Shown in pieces: positions 22,402-36,700 of a DNA stretch of 64,000 bases (its first letter is position 1; each line of letters begins with the position of its first letter). Below the pieces are notes generated by a model. The model was given only the letters and a program-made list of their open reading frames with translations, was not told the DNA's origin and did no database searches. A program made the position numbers and the translations under genes. The DNA is from Petunia secreta (Eukaryota; Streptophyta; Magnoliopsida; Solanales; Solanaceae): NCBI GenBank assembly GCA_029990175.1, contig JARKIP010000017.1, positions 18,060,001-18,124,000 of the forward strand, given 5' to 3'.

Positions 22402-25400
22402 TGTTGACACCCAATTTTGTCCCGAAAAGTTTCTTAAAGTTAATAAATTGTTGTAATATTTTATAATTAATGTTAAGCCTTGAAAATAAAATAATAATAA
22501 TTGAAAATTTATTGAAATTAAAAAGAAAAAGGCTAAAATCACAAGGCCTACCCTTATTCCTATCCCACCGCGCAATATTTCTACTCAATTAATTATCATA
22601 AAAAAGGGGCTACTTTTTCTCCTCCCTCTTAAACCTAGCCTACTACTGCAACCACTTATATGACACAATTACATTTCAGCTTTTCCCCACAGCCCATTAC
22701 CCCAACCCGGCTGACTTACCTATTTCAGCCTCAACCCTTAAGCATTTCCCTAAATCAATTCAACCCGACCCAAATTCCTTTTTCCCTAATCCCTACCCGA
22801 TTTCCCCAAAATCCCTTTCTCTTCTCAATCCTCATCACACAAACAGCCAAGAACAGCTCAGCTGGTCCCCTCCACGTTTCTCCTCATCATTTTACTGTAC
22901 GAGGCCCGTTGGCATCTAATCTCATCCATCCGTTTCAAACTTCGATCAAATCCGAGCCCTTGGATCATTTTCCGTGAAGATAAGGACGAGAATGGTGTAT
23001 TTTTTACCCTTCTCAACCTTATCTCACAAGAAATAGATCAAAAGGCATAAGGGGTAATTCAGATTTTTCAACCAAGGTAAAACCCTAATTTTTCTTGCTA
23101 TATATTCATCATTTTTCGGGGTTTTAGGGGGGCGAGGTTTTTCCTAACATAAAAAACGACAGCATTCTATATACAAATAGATTCTCTCAGTTTTGTTTTA
23201 AAATATATACATACATACATAGCTTCATTGTTCCTGTTTTGGGGTTAAGAACATTGGTATCGAGTTCGATTCGTTGCATTGCCCTTGTTCGAGTCATTTT
23301 CTTCAGTTCATAGCCTCCGTTCAGTGCCCTAAAGCAGGTTAAAATCTTGAACCCTTTAAGATTCTGCTTGTGTTATTTATATTTTGTGATTATAATATTT
23401 GATGTTAGAGTCGGATCATGATGCTGCATTGTCGTAAAAAAATGAAAAGAAAATGTCTTAAAGAAATGATATTCAGAGCCCTATTCGAATGAAAGCTTGA
23501 ATCTTTAGTTTGTATAGTAACAAGTAGTTAAAAGACTGTGTTTTGGTTATAGTGGTGATCTTTAGAGTTATAGATAAGAAGTTTGCCTCTGCCAGTTAGA
23601 AAGATGATTAACGCTTTGATTAGTTTTCTTCTTTAGCTGTTAAATAGTATGAAAACCAGTTAAAGTAAGTTTAAATCTTTGCTAAGGCTTTATTGTCTTG
23701 TCATTTGTTCATTTTAAAGTATAGACTGCTGGTGTTGTCTTTGATTTATCTTTGTTCTCTGTTTGGGGGTCTATGTGTGAAGGTATGAAAGGGATGGCTT
23801 GTTTGGAATTTTGTTTAGAGGAGTTGCTAGGTCTGATGCAGTGTGCAGTCAGGTGTATGTGGGTTGTTTCAGTTTATGCAGGCAGTGTAGGCAATTCAAG
23901 GTAGGTGCAGGATTTTGTCTGGATATTTTTCTGCTTGCAGGTTGTGCAGGAACCTTGGTTCTTGTACTAGTAATTTGTTGTGAGTTCAAAGGGGGTGTTT
24001 GGGGAATGTTAGCAGTTTCAGGTGGTGTAGGTGGCAGTGAGGTATAGTAGATTGTTTGGAGGAGATCCTGACGGTTTGTAGATTTATTTTTGGAGGTTTG
24101 AAGGTGGTGTGAGCAGGTATTTTGTGTATGTATGATGTGTGTGGTTGTTCAGGGCAGTGAGGCTATGCTCTATTATTTCAAGGGTTGTTTAGTTTCCTGT
24201 ATATGTAAGGGTGTTCTGGTAGACTTAAGGGTGGTTCAGGTGTGTGAATGTGAGGAGGGATGTTCAGGGGAGGTGTGAGAGAGTGTTTAGTGGCCTGTAG
24301 TTTCCTAGAAGGTCCGTTTCTGTCTGTTTTGGGATAGGGAAGGGTCTGATGTTGTTGCAGGGGTTCAAGAGTGTGCAGGTTGTCTCTGGAATATGTTGGT
24401 GTGTGAGGGAGCTCTGTTTCTTCTTTGCAGGTTCCTGAAAGGGTGTATGGGGGGCTATTCTGGTGGGTGAGGTAGTTTGCAGAGGAGGTTCTATGTTTGT
24501 TCAGATATGTGAGGTTGCAGATAAGATGAGAGAGTATGTTGTGGGCTGGGATGATCAGGTGTTTCTCTAGTTAGGTCTAGAGGGTCAGGGGCTAGTTGAA
24601 GTGTTCTAAGGGTCTGTTTGTACGAAGTTATGTGTGTGTCCAGCAGGTAAGTATGTATGAGTTGGTGCAGAGTGTGCATAGATGCAGTTCTGAGTTGTTT
24701 CTAGTCTGTTTCAGGCAGCGTGTAGAATTTAAGAGAGGTGTTAGGAGTTTATTCTTGATCCAGGATAGTTTCAAACTTGCTTTTCTTAGCTGCTGGTCTG
24801 GTTTTTCCTTTCTGAATCTTTTCTTACACCTTCCTTTCCCATCTCTGCATATTTGAAGTGTCAAAGTAGTCAACTTAAGCTTAGATACCTCTCCAATAGC
24901 CCTTTGTTTCCATTTCAGGGCTGATTCCATTCATTCCTTAGGAAATGTTGTTCAAATTAGATAAATTGAAATCTGATGGTGAAAAATATGCTTCAAAGTC
25001 ACTCTAAGTTGCTAATAGGTCTAGTAAGCCATGTCTATGTTTCAGTTTGCCATCTTGTGTCCTTGTCCTTTGGTGCCTTGAACAGTTGGCTAATGATGTC
25101 TAAAACAAAAAAAGGGTTTAAATTAGATAAATGTCGCCCCGCTTGATTAACAGAGTATGCTTTCGTAATCTTACAATGGTGATTATGTTTATGCTAATCT
25201 TCTAGTTTCCTCTTTTATAGAATATGTACTAATCCTTATCTCTTGTCTATTTTTGCATGAATCTTGGGATCGAGCTGAATAAAAACTCACAAATTAGGAT
25301 GGCACGCATTTAGGAATTTATTTGATCCGCTCCGCATTTTCGGGACTTGATATCCCCGAAAATGTTAAAGAAAAAGAAAAAAATGAAAACCTTGTGAAAT

Positions 25401-26496
25401 ACAGGGCTTGTATTGAGCTTGCTATCCGGGTTCTACCTTCTACACTCTTTCTCTCCCGTCCCCTTTAGAATGCATGTTTTAGGATCCCATAAATCGGATT
25501 AGGACTTTGCATGATTATACGCTTGGTAGGATAGCCGCTTTATCAAATTGTTTTCTTATTGCATGTTTAACATTGATTATACAATTGCTTATCCCGTTTC
25601 TTTGGGACTCGCCAATCAGTTTAAGATGACAGGAATCTTTGATTAACTATCGAGTGCAAAAGAATCAAAATTAAAATTGTATTCATTTATTTATTTTTTA
25701 TATTTAAGTTAATTATTTATCCATCTATTATTTATTTACTCATTAATTAAATTAGTTAAGTGGTATTTAGTTATAAATAAATATTTAATTTATTTATTTA
25801 TTTAATTAATTATTTATATTTAGTTAATTATTTATATGTTTAATCAATTATAATTATTTATTTATTCACTTATTATTTATTTAATCAATTATTCTTCATT
25901 TTTTTCCTCATTTAATTGAATTCATATAAGTATTTATCTATTAAATTACGTTATTATCTATTCATTATTTATCTATCCAACCAATCAATTAATCAATTAT
26001 CATTATTTATCTAATCATTTATTTTATTTATATTATTTTATTTAGGCTTTATTTATTTAATTAAGCAATCAACCATTATCTCATTATTCATTTAATTAAT
26101 CTTAATTTTTGTTGTTTAGTTATCTAAGTATTGGCATAATCAAACCTTATCTTATTTATATTATATTATTTATTATCTATTTATCTTTATTTAAAATTTA
26201 TCCTAAATTAATTATCATTTAGTAAAATTCGTAAAAATTGTCGGATTAACCGCTTTTAGCGGATTTTCGAAAGTGCTCCCGTTAGGGACGTTCTTTCGAA
26301 TTTAATAGAACCACTTACCTAAGAATCTCTGAATTATTTTTCTTTTAAATAAAGGATAAAATTGCACTGTTTAGTTAACTTAGGTTCCTAATAATCCTTA
26401 AATTAGGTGGCGACTGCAAAGAAGCCCTTTGGAGTCTCATTTTGTTGAAATACATCCCAATGCATGCTTCTGTGCATTTTTTGGGAGGGTAAAACA
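22402..26496 (+). repeat. Element C 5' LTR
   Basis: Complete, 4095 bp. It has a possible TATA word (ctatatat, near 23098), a long TG-rich stretch (23760-24720) and an ATTT-rich tract (25680-26220). Short frames in it are repeated in the 3' LTR copies and are not genes. Confidence 0.92.
25680..26220. repeat. A/T-rich ATTTATT tract in C's 5' LTR
   Basis: About 540 bases dominated by words such as atttattt and ttaattaa. The counterpart in the 3' LTR is at 46040-46600. Confidence 0.8.
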
Positions 26497-26499
26497 GCA

Positions 26500-26517
26500 T
26501 GGCGACTCCGCTGGGGA
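26500..26517 (+). other. Element C primer binding site
   Basis: TGGCGACTCCGCTGGGGA, three bases after the LTR end. It starts with the TGG expected to pair with a tRNA CCA end. This is the Ogre-type site, which I recall as tRNA-Arg. Confidence 0.85.
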
Positions 26518-27821
26518 GAACGCAAATAGTTCTAACCAAAATATTTTCATGAATGTGCGTTATTTATATATGTGTTGATTGTACTTATGCGTAGCTTAAC
26601 CCTTTGTTTGTTTGCATGCGTAGAATTAATTGTTGTGAATGAATGTATTGAAGCTATATTTATTTATGCATAGTCTGCATTCCGTTCATATTTCCTCCCT
26701 CATGGAGCCTGTCAATTCTCTTTCATCTCCTCGTTTCATCACGGGGGAGGAGGGGGGCCCGCTTGACGGGCAATTATAAGGCATTCTCCTTCCTAACTCT
26801 TTGAATTTCTTTCGTGTCACCAAAGTTAGTTGGGGTATGGTTTGCCTGGTTCGTCATGGCCTGTTTTACTGGTTTATGAGGCCAGGTTTATCCCGCATAG
26901 GTCGAATCAGCCTCAACCGTTAGCCCACTCTTAGAAAGAGATTAGGACATGCATGCATATACACCTTAGTTTGGACCGGGTCCTTGGTACCGTTTCCAGG
27001 AATTAAGAAACCGCCCTTTCATCAACGGGTACTTGTAACCCAACGATGTTTCATTTTATTTGGTATGTGGTGACCATAAACGGATCCATGCCGGTTTGCC
27101 TCTGCCAAATTTGGGAGTTTGTCTCACGGTTCCTTTTGTTTGCAGGTAGATAGTCGTTTGTTCAATAAGGTAATGTTCACAATTTCTTGCCAATGCATTC
27201 AATATAGTTGAAGATTAGCAGTTGACAGATCTTAATCCGACAAGGAGCAAACAATTGTGGTTTTCGTATTTTGGGACTGAGTTATTGCATTTTATTATTT
27301 ATTTTGTTTTCAAAAATAGTGTATTACCACGTTGTAGTGGTTTGTTACCGGATTTTTGTTCAAGGCATTGTATTATTGGAGGCTTTTTTTTAATAAAAAG
27401 GGGCTTATAAATTTTTATTTTTTATTGTACTGTTATCTCCCAAATTTACATTGGCAACGGTTTGGATCAATCTATTGCCACCGCATCGGTGTGCAACTTG
27501 ACGATTAGGCTTACCTCTAGCACAAAGAGGCACCTTACGAGGTAGGACGCGTTCACATTTTCATTTACGCTCAACTAATTGCGATTGTCACATGTCAAAC
27601 ATGTTTAAAATGCAAAGCGCTACGTGATTCGCGCTACATGGTTTGTGTGCAACTTTGCCAATGACATGCAAACTAACATGGTTACTTTTGAACTTTTTCT
27701 TTTGTTTTGTTTATCCCCCATTCAGAGGTTTGATTTGTGCTGATTTAAGCTGGCTGATCACTCCTATTACACAAGGGCAAATGACCAATCTGCATACTGG
27801 TACACATTTCCACAACTGACA
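26518..27821 (+). other. Element C untranslated leader
   Basis: No coding region. It holds the CCTCT...AGAGG hairpin at 27514-27530 and, shortly before gag, a pyrimidine tract ending in cag (27723-27725). ORF1, present here in element A, is missing. Confidence 0.6.
27514..27530 (+). promoter_or_regulatory. Conserved hairpin upstream of gag (element C)
   Basis: cctctagcacaaagagg, the same stem as at 7570-7587 in element A with a different loop. It survives although the elements differ widely elsewhere. Candidate packaging signal by inference. Confidence 0.4.
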
Positions 27822-29695
27822 ATGACTGGAATAGATGATGAACCTCGCAATACCGAGAAAAATCTTGCAACTCCTGAATCTTCAAGAGGAAATGTCATTA
27901 TTGCTCAAGATGAACTGATTCTTGAAATGGCTAAGGAACTACAGATGCTAAAAGATGAACTGGCTGCGGTAAAAGGGCAAACTACTAAAAACACGCCGCT
28001 GCGTGGGCCCGATGTATCCCACTCTCTGGGTCAAATTGGGCAATCTCTAAACTCAATTGATGGGGTCGTCAATATGAATACGCCTTTGAACACCCACAAT
28101 TCTCTAAAAGCACCAGTCCATCAAAGCAACTTGCCACTTGCCCAAGCTCCACCTCCAAATAACACTCAATCTAGCCAAACAATCAACCGACCACCCATCT
28201 ACCCATCACATCAACAATACCCATCATACACCCTGCACCCTGCCAATACTTATTATCAAACACACACTCCATATCCATACCAAACCTCCACTTACCAAAA
28301 TGAACCCATCCCTCAAGCTTATACTAAAAGTCCATTCGCACCATTAGTTCAAGTGGCAGTATCTGGCGGGCAAGATGCCCCTATTGTGCAAATTGATTAT
28401 TACACCGATCCTCCTTATGTGAAGTTTCAAATTGGTGTTAGGAGAGCCGAAAAATCAGTCGATGTGGGTGAGGATTTGGAGAAAAAGGTACAAGGTTGGG
28501 TGATGAGTGCTCTTAGCAAAGCATTAATAGAAAAGGGCAAGGAAAGTCTAGAATATGAAGATTTGTGTGTTCATCCTGGAATTGAATACCCAGAAGGACA
28601 CAAAGTACCAATGTTTGTAAAGTTTGAGGGCAAAGGCAACTCCCGAGCCCATTTGAGAAGGTATTGTGAAACCTTGGGAGTTGGGAAGAATGAAGAGCTC
28701 CGTATGAAATCATTCATTCATAGTCTTGAAGGCGAGACTTTAGACTGGTACTCCGAGCAAGATCCCTCAAAATGGATTAACTGGAGAAGTATGGCTCACG
28801 ACTTCATGGAGTGTTTTGGTTTCTATGCTGAAATACCATTAGATCAGTTGGCTATAGCAAGGTTTAGGAAGAAGCCACCGAGACCTTTAGGGAATACGCG
28901 GTACGTTGGAGGAGTGAGGCTTCCAAAGTTAAGCCTCCCATGAGTGAGGAAGAGATTGTGGGACATTTCATCGAGACATTGGATGAATTCTACTATGATC
29001 GAATGACATCCATGACTAACTCTACTTTTGCTAATCTAGTGAAAACTGGGGAAATGTATGAAACTAGTTTGAAATCTGGTAGGATCATAAATTTTGCCGC
29101 TTTGCAAGCTACAAGTAAGGCAATCCAGTCTGGGTCGGGTAATGGTTTTAACAAGAAGAAGAAAGAAGAAGTGGGAGCTGTTGTTGGAGACATCGAGCGT
29201 CGACCGGTCGGAAAGTTGGATATTCGCAATCCGTCTGCCTTCCCCACCTGCCAAAACACCTATTACCGAAACTACCTCACTCACTACCAGAAGCCACATG
29301 TTCCTTATCCGGTTTACAATGCACAAGCAAATTACTACCAACCTAGAGCACACGCACCTAATCAATACCCTCGTCAGCCAAATTTTCAAGCACCCCAGAA
29401 TTACCAGCCTCGTCCTCCTATTCGTCCCAATGTGCAAGGGTTTAATCAGAATTACGAAAGGAGAGAAACCAAAACCTGTACTCCCCTAGCCGAGTCATAT
29501 GGCCAGCTTTTTGAGAGATTAAGAAATGCGGAAGTTGTGCAGCCTATCCCTGATAACACCCCAAACCCACCTCCAAAATGGTATGATGCAAATAAGCTCT
29601 GTGCTTATCTCTCAGGGGCAGCAGGCCATGATATTGAGAGATGTTATACTTTCAAAGACAAGGTTGAGGGTTTAATCAAAGCAGGCACCATTTAA
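27822..29695 (+). pseudogene. Element C gag (one frameshift)
   Basis: Start MTGIDDEPRN at 27822. A coiled-coil segment (LILEMAKELQMLKDELAAV) comes first, then a long Pro/Tyr/Gln-rich linker. The retrotransposon-gag domain reads KFEGKGNSRAHLRRYC, SFIHSLEGETLDWYSEQDP and CFGFYAEIPLDQLAIARF. A one-base loss near 28878 (ccaccgag where a further a is expected) ends the first frame at 28943, and the domain resumes in the overlapping frame from 28940 (MSEEEIVGHFIETL). The nucleocapsid knuckle is CAYLSGAAGHDIERCY, in which the His after CAY expected from element A is Leu. Together 625 codons. It is far better preserved than gag of element A. Confidence 0.87.
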
Positions 29696-29716
29696 CTCAC
29701 CGGCACTCAGCCAAAT

Positions 29717-30150
29717 GTGCATGATAATCCTCTTCCCAATCATGGTAACAATGCAGTTAATGTGATTTCTCTTGAGGAAGAGCCAAATCTGAAGGGTACC
29801 ATAGTCTCTATTTATGATGTAAAGGTTGATAATATTTCTTCTAAGGTACCTAAGCAAGCACTAACTCTATTGCCAAAGAATGAGGGAACTTTGGCCTATG
29901 TGGCAACCCCGCTGAAGGAAAGATGGAAAAGGCTGAGTCTGAGAAGAAGCCGACTAGTGTCATGCCACAGCCTCTTTTACCATTGAACCAGTCATTTGAC
30001 CAAGCACCAGAAATAGCCATGCAGAATTTGATTGAAGGTGTTGGCTACCTATTCTTGAATGATGGATTGAAATGCAGTGCAACTATTAAAGATTTTGAGA
30101 AAGAGCCACATGTGCAGAATGCTGAACCAAGTGAGGTGATGGCTAATTAG
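29717..30150 (+). pseudogene. Element C post-gag linker remnant
   Basis: Two overlapping frames (29717-29986 and 29923-30150) continue after gag's stop with SLEEEPNLKGTIVSIYDV, the equivalent of LDEEYNFEGTIVKVK in element A, and end without reaching a protease. This is where the deletion of pol begins. Confidence 0.55.
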
Positions 30151-30585
30151 ACTTGTGGTCCAAAAGAGACTTGATGAATGAACTCATTATTTTTGTTTTG
30201 GCATCACAGTCAGCTTGAGGCCCTGAACTGTGTTTTGCACTTTGTTTATGTTTATGTCTTTCAAATAACTCTTTTAAATCCTGCATGTTTACTTTTATGT
30301 TGTATGCCTCCCTAAATTAGGTTTGGAATAAACAAATGCACTGCATTCCTATCTTATTATTTTTCTATACTTTAAATATTTATATGCTTTATTATTTTCT
30401 TCTGATTAATATACTTACTACTGTTTCAAATTAAAATTAACAAAACCTGCTTAAACTTGGCTTGTGGCCTATTACGAAACAAATGAATACTTTAAGGATG
30501 ATGAACTGGAAAGTTACTTTTTGCAGTCTTTGGATATTACATCACCATTAGAACTTCAAACTGGGGCAGCTTTATTTGTCGACAA

Positions 30586-30876
30586 TTGGAGCCGAAGCGG
30601 TTTATCTATACAAATGGAAGTCCTTTATTTGAGAAACCATTCAAGAGGATAAGTTGGAAGATGTTGAATGCGCGAAGAGAAGATTTGAATAGTTTACTTC
30701 AAACCGGGGAAATTGGTGGTGAAGAAGCTCTTTCCTACTTAAGAAGAAGCAACAGGAAAATTGGCACCAAGTAGGCAATGTCATTATGTGGAAAAGCACT
30801 AAATCTGGCAGATATTTATGATCAAGTTTGGCCAAAGGTAATCAAAGCAGATGTTGTCGAGAGATATTATGTCTGA
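30586..30876 (+). pseudogene. Element C terminal pol remnant
   Basis: The last codons read VWPKVIKADVVERYYV, the counterpart of VWPKPINADAVKTYYI at the end of element A's pol. The stretch before this (30464-30700) matches no pol domain I know. Protease, RT, both RNases H and integrase are gone between about 30150 and 30700. Confidence 0.6.
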
Positions 30877-32049
30877 AGCAACCGCAAGTTAGCATTGTTT
30901 TAAAGTAATTTTGATGGTAACGCGAATTGCGCGTAACCTGATTCCCAGGGCTGGGATACGTAAGCAAATCATATAGAGCTCGGTTACACTAGCATAGGAA
31001 TTCCCTATTTCCTCTTTTATGTAAGTTTGAACTACTTCTGACCTGATTCTTGGAATGGAAACAGGATAAGTAGGCAATACCCATCAGATTCGGTCAAAAT
31101 ATTGTAACACCTTAGGCTTGTTTATCTTTTATGATGTAATTCTGAACTGTGCATCTGGGCAGATGTGTATGCTTTCCAATTCGGATGCAGTTTCGTACTT
31201 AGATTGCCATACTTCCCCAAAAATCTTTATGTAAGCAAAACTACGCACATTCTGATTCCCGTGGAGGGATACGTAGAGGCTCTTAACGGGCTCGACTCCA
31301 TAATATTAAATTTTCCAGTTTTTTCTAAGGCAAGCAACTGGGGCAAATTTTGCAAGGTGAATTGAAGATATGGAAGACAGAAATTGGGGCAAATTTTGCG
31401 AAAAGAGTTCGAAGGCATAAAGACTATAACTGGGGCAGATTTTTGCAAAATTGGCATTACTTATCAAAGGATGAAGTGGCAAAGTTCTAAAAGTATTCAA
31501 GATTAGCATAAGTTGCAAAGACAAAGGACGTTCAGTTTGTTTCAAGATATGTCATGAGTTTGAGTTAAAGCAGAAATTTTTAAATGCATTATAACTTTCG
31601 GTTGCATATCAATGATTATTTGTTAATATTTTATCAAATTACTTTACTTAGCCTCTATCTTGAAATATTATACAATATTGAGTTCATAAGTCAAGTCTCT
31701 GAGTATAATTTACAAGACCAGGTCTAAAGAAGAACGAGGGAGCAGCGGCAGCAAGTTCAAGATAAATCAGCACAAATCAAACGCCCCTACCCAAAACTAA
31801 CAAATTTTTCTTTGAGAGCATGAACGAAAAAGCTTGCACTGAAAGGATCATTCACACTACGGACGAACAATTATTTGAACACGCATCCAAAGTTGCCTTG
31901 CAAATTGCGTCGCATTGCCTTTTTCATGACTTAAAGCATTATGCTTTGTCATGAGTTATTGCCGAACAGGCGGCATTTCTACCTCTATGACTTTCATTCC
32001 TAATAGGCGACAAAGCCGAGACTTGTTTTGTGTTTTCAGAACTAAGACA
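30877..32049 (+). promoter_or_regulatory. Element C 3' UTR with repeated RNA-like motifs
   Basis: Contains three copies of the GATTCCC...GGGATACGTAGGCA motif (30937-30990, 31042-31098, 31251-31300) and three copies of CTGGGGCA followed by a T-rich run (31338-31456). No gene. A fourth copy of the first motif is at 33551-33592, repeated at 40121-40162 by the tandem duplication. Confidence 0.5.
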
Positions 32050-33170
32050 AATAGGGCATTGCTTCGTTTCGGGTGATAATTCGCACAAAGCCATCCTTGC
32101 CAGATTCTCTCGCCAATTGATTTATCAATGGCTATCGCACTGACTACATTTCCACACTACTTTGCTTTGCACTTGCTTTCAATTATGTCTTCGCACTTGT
32201 TTTAAAATTAACGCATTTCTTTACTCTTTCAGGTTGACCATCGGCTACGAGGATTCCCATTGTTGGACTATCTCGCCTATTGATTCGCCAAATGGCTCTT
32301 GTATTGCTCTACATTCCCACACTGCTTTTCTTTGCACTTGATTTAAAATATGTCGTCGCACTTACTTTAAAATTGATGCCTAGCTTTACGTTTTTCAAGT
32401 TGACAACCGGGCGGGGCTTCTCTCTTGTTGGACTTTCACGCCTGTTGATTCGCTAAAGCGCTTTTGCGTTGCTTTACATATCACGCTAAATTGCTTTGCA
32501 CTTGCTTTAAATTATGTCTTTGCACTTGCTTTATATTATGACTTGCTTTACTTTTATTTTAATAGGTCATTCCTGAGACCCGTCTTGCTTTGTGCCGGAT
32601 CAGATCACCAGCTGATTTGTAGACAATCAATTCCAAGACCCTCCTTACTTCGTGCCCGACCAGCTTGCCAGTTGATTTGTCAAGATGTACAAATTGCCTT
32701 GCACTTGCTTTCAATTATGACTTTGCACTTGCTTTATATTATGAACCGCTTTACTTTTAGCTTAACAGGTTAATAGGTCAGCCCCGAGACCCTCCTTGCT
32801 TTGTGCCGGACTGGATTGCGAGCTGATTTGTCGACAATCAACCCCAAGACCCTCCTTGCTACGTGCCCAACCAGCTGCCAGTTGATTTGTCAAGATTGTT
32901 CAAATTGCTTTGCACTTGCTTTAAATTATGACTTCGCATTTTCTTTGTATTACGTCTTCTTTTAATTTTCAGGTTAAGAGGTCAGTCCCGAGACCCTCCT
33001 TGCTTCCTACTGGACCGGTTCGCCAGCTGATTTGTTCGACAATCAACCCCAAGACCCTCCTTGCTTCATGCCTGACCGGCTTGCCAGTTGATTTGTCAAG
33101 ATTGTTGAAAATGCTTTGCATTATGCCTTCTCACTTGCTTTATTGCTTCACCAGTTGATTGGAAGACAAC
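32050..33170 (+). repeat. Element C 3' UTR minisatellite
   Basis: Imperfect repeats of ccaagaccctccttgcttc and ccagttgatttgtcaa in units of roughly 60 bp, with the word ctttgcacttgcttt between them. A second copy of the right part is at 39340-39740 because of the tandem duplication. Confidence 0.75.
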
Positions 33171-33702
33171 TTATTAATGATATCGCAACCCGCACTTGCT
33201 TTGTATCATCAATATTTGCTCATTTCTTACTTTGATTATCAAAATTTACGAGCAGTTGCTCGCTTACTGTTTGTCGAGTTTATTACAGGACTTTAGCAGC
33301 ACCGCAGCAGCATTTGGAGCATAACGTGGAACTTTTTCTTAGCAGTGAACTGGGGAAATCATTGATATGAGCTAGATTTGTCCACGAGGATTTGAAGTAT
33401 CAAACTCGAACAAGCAGATTCTATCCTAATCATTTGCTTCGGATTAGGACGTCAGTTTGAATTCTTTCCTGTTCGTGCGTCCTTTTCTTTCAACCGTGCA
33501 AGTTTTCTTATTTAAAGGTCGTGGAACTACATATGGCTTGATTCTCTTTCAGCCCGAGATATGTAGGCAACTCGGAAGCCGGAGTTCGGCCATGTCCCTA
33601 AGCCTCGCATTCTATTACTTGGAATCGAAGTGTTTGGCTTTGTCGTGACAAAATTGGTTTCACGTCAACTTCTTTACCCTGAAAACTCTTTCATTCTTTT
33701 CC

Positions 33703-33719
33703 GGGTAAAGAGGGGCAGC
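33703..33719 (+). other. Element C polypurine tract
   Basis: gggtaaagaggggcagc, directly before the 3' LTR. CTCTTT (33686-33691) can pair with AAAGAG (33707-33712), as in element A. Duplicated at 40273-40289. Confidence 0.75.
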
Positions 33720-36700
33720 TGTTGACGCCCAATTTTGTCCCGAAAAGTTTCTTAAAATTAATAAATTGTTGCAATATTTTATAATTAATGTTAAGCCTTG
33801 AAAATAAAATAATAATAATATTTCAAAATTTATTGAAATTCAATAAGAAAAAGGCTAAAATCACAAGGCCTACCCTAATTCCTATCCCACCGCGCAATAT
33901 TTATACTTAATTAATTATCATAAAAGGGGCTAGTTTGCTCCTTCCTCTTAAACCTAGCCTACTTCTGCAACCCCTTATGCATATACACAATTACATTTCA
34001 GTTTTTCCCCACAGCCCATTACCCCAACCCGGCCCACTTACCTATTTCAGCCTCAACCGCCAAGCATTTCCCTAAATCAGTTCAACCCGACACAAATTCC
34101 CTTTTCCCTAATCCCTACCCGATTTCGCCAAAATCCCTTTCTCTTCTCAATCCTCATCACACAAACAGCCAAGAACAGCTCAGCTGGTCCCCTCCACGTT
34201 TCTCCTCATCATCTTTCCGTACGAGGCCCTTAGGCATCTAATCTCATCCATCAGTTTCAAACTTCGATCAAATCCGAGCCCTTGGATCATTTTCTGTGAG
34301 GATAAGGACGAGAAGGGTGTAATTTTTACCCTTCTCACCCTTATCTCACAAGAAATAGATCAAAAAGCATAAGGGGTAATTCGGATTTTTCAACCAAGGT
34401 AAAACCCTAATTTTTCTTGCTATATATTCATCATTTTTCAGAGTTATAGGGGAACGAGGTTTTTCTTATCATAAAAAACGGCAGCATTCATATACAAAGA
34501 GATTCTCTCAGTTTTGTTTTAAAATATATACATACATACATAGCTTCATTGTTCCTATTTTGGGGTTAAGAACATTGGTATCGAGTTCGATTCGTCGCAT
34601 CGCTCTTGTTCGAGTCATTTTCTTCAGTTCATAGCCTCTGTTCACTGCCCTAAAGCAGGTTAAAATCTTGAATCCTTTAAGATTCTGCTTGTGTTATTAT
34701 TATTTTGTGATTTATAATATTTGATGCTAGAGTCGGATCATGATGCTACATTGTTGTAAAAAATGAAAAGAAAATGTCTTAAAGAAAGTGATATTCAGAG
34801 CCCTATTCGAATGAAAGCTTGAATCTTTAGTTTGTATAGTAACAAGTAGTTAAAAGACTGTGTTTTGGTTATAATGGTGATCTTTAGAGTTATAGATAAG
34901 AAGTTTGCCTCTGCTAGTTAGAAGGATGATTAAAGCTTGGATTAGTTTTCTTCTATAGTATTGATTACTGTTAAATAGTACGAAAACCAGTTAGAGTAAG
35001 TTTAAATCTTTGATAAGGCTTTATTGTCTTGTCATTTGTTCATTTTAAAGTATAGACTGTTGGTGTTGTCTTTGGTTTATCTTTGTTCTCTGTTTGGGGG
35101 TCTGTATGTGAAGGTATGAAAGGGATGGCTTGTTTGGAGTTTTGTTTAGAGGAGTTGCTAGGTCTGATGCAGTGTGCAATCAGGTGTATGTGGGTTGTTT
35201 CAGTTTGTGCAGGCAGTTCAAGGTAGGTGCAGGCTTTTGTCTGGATATTTTTCTGATTGCAGGGATGCAGGAACCTTGGTTCTTGTACTAGTAGTTTGTT
35301 GTGAGTTCAAAGGGGGTGTTTTGTGGATGTTAGCAGTTTTAGGTGGTATAGGTGGCAGTGAGGTATAGTAGATTGTTTGGAGGAGATCCTGGTGGTTTGT
35401 ACATTTGTTTCTGGAGGTTTGAAGGTGGTGTGAGCAGGTTTTTTGTGTATGTATGTTGTGTGTGGTTGTTTAGGGCAGTGAGGGTATGCTCTATTATTTT
35501 CAGGGGCTGTTTAGTTTCCTCTGTGTGTAAGGGTGTTCTGGTAGACTTATTGGTGGTTCAGGTGTGTGAATGTGAGGTGGGATGTTCAAGGGAAGTGTGA
35601 GAGAGTGTTCAATGGCCTGCAGTTGTCTAAAAGGTCTGTTTCTATCTTGTTTTGGGATAGGGAAGGGTCTGATGTTGCTGCAGGGGTTCGAGAGTGTGTA
35701 GGTTGTCTCTGGAGTATGTTGGTGTGTGAGGGAGCTCTGTTTCTTGTTTGCAGGTTCCTGAAAGGGTGTATAGGGGGCTATTCTGGTGGGTGAGGTAGTT
35801 TGTTAAGGAGGGTCTATGTTTGTTCGAATCTGTGAGGTTGCAGATAAGATGAGAGAGTATGCTGTGGGCTGGGATGATCACGTTTTTCTCTAGTTAGGTC
35901 CAGAGGGTCAGGGGCTAGTTGAAGTGTTCTAAGGGTCTGTTTGTATGTAGTTATATGTGTGTCCAGCAGGTAATTATGTATGAGTTGGTGCAGGGGGTGC
36001 ATAGCGGTAGTTCTGAATTGTTTCAGATCTGTTTCAGGCAGCATGTAGAAGTTAAGAGAGGTTTTAGGAGTTTATTCTTTATCCAGGGTAGTTTCAAACT
36101 TGCTTTTCTTAGCTGCTGGTCTGGTTTTCCCTTTCTGAATCTTTTCTTACACCTTCCTTTCCCATCTCTTCATATTTGAAGTGTCAAAGTAGTCTGCTTA
36201 AGCCTAGATTCCTCTCCTATAGCCCTTTGTTTCCATTTCAGGGCTGATTCCATTCTTTCCTTAGGAAATGTTATTCAAATTGGATAAATTGAAATCTGAT
36301 GGTGAAATTTATGCTTCAAAGTCACTCTAAGTTGCTAATAGGTCTAGTAAGCCATGTCTATGTTTTAGTTTGCCATCTTGTGTCCTTGTCTTTTGGTGCC
36401 TTGATCAGTTGGCTAATGATGTCTAAAACAAAAGAAGGTTTTAAATTAGATAAATGTCGCCCCGCTTGATTAACAGAGTATGCTATTGTAATCTTAACCA
36501 TGGTGATTATGTTTATGCTAATCTTCTAGTTTCTTCTTTTATAGAATATGTACTAATCTTTATCTCTTGTCTATTTTTGCATGAATCTTGGGATCGAGTT
36601 GAATAAAAACTCACAAATTGGGATGTCATGCATTTGGGAATTTATTTGATCTGCTCCGCATTTTCCAGGACTTGATATCCCCAAAAATGTAAAAGAAAAG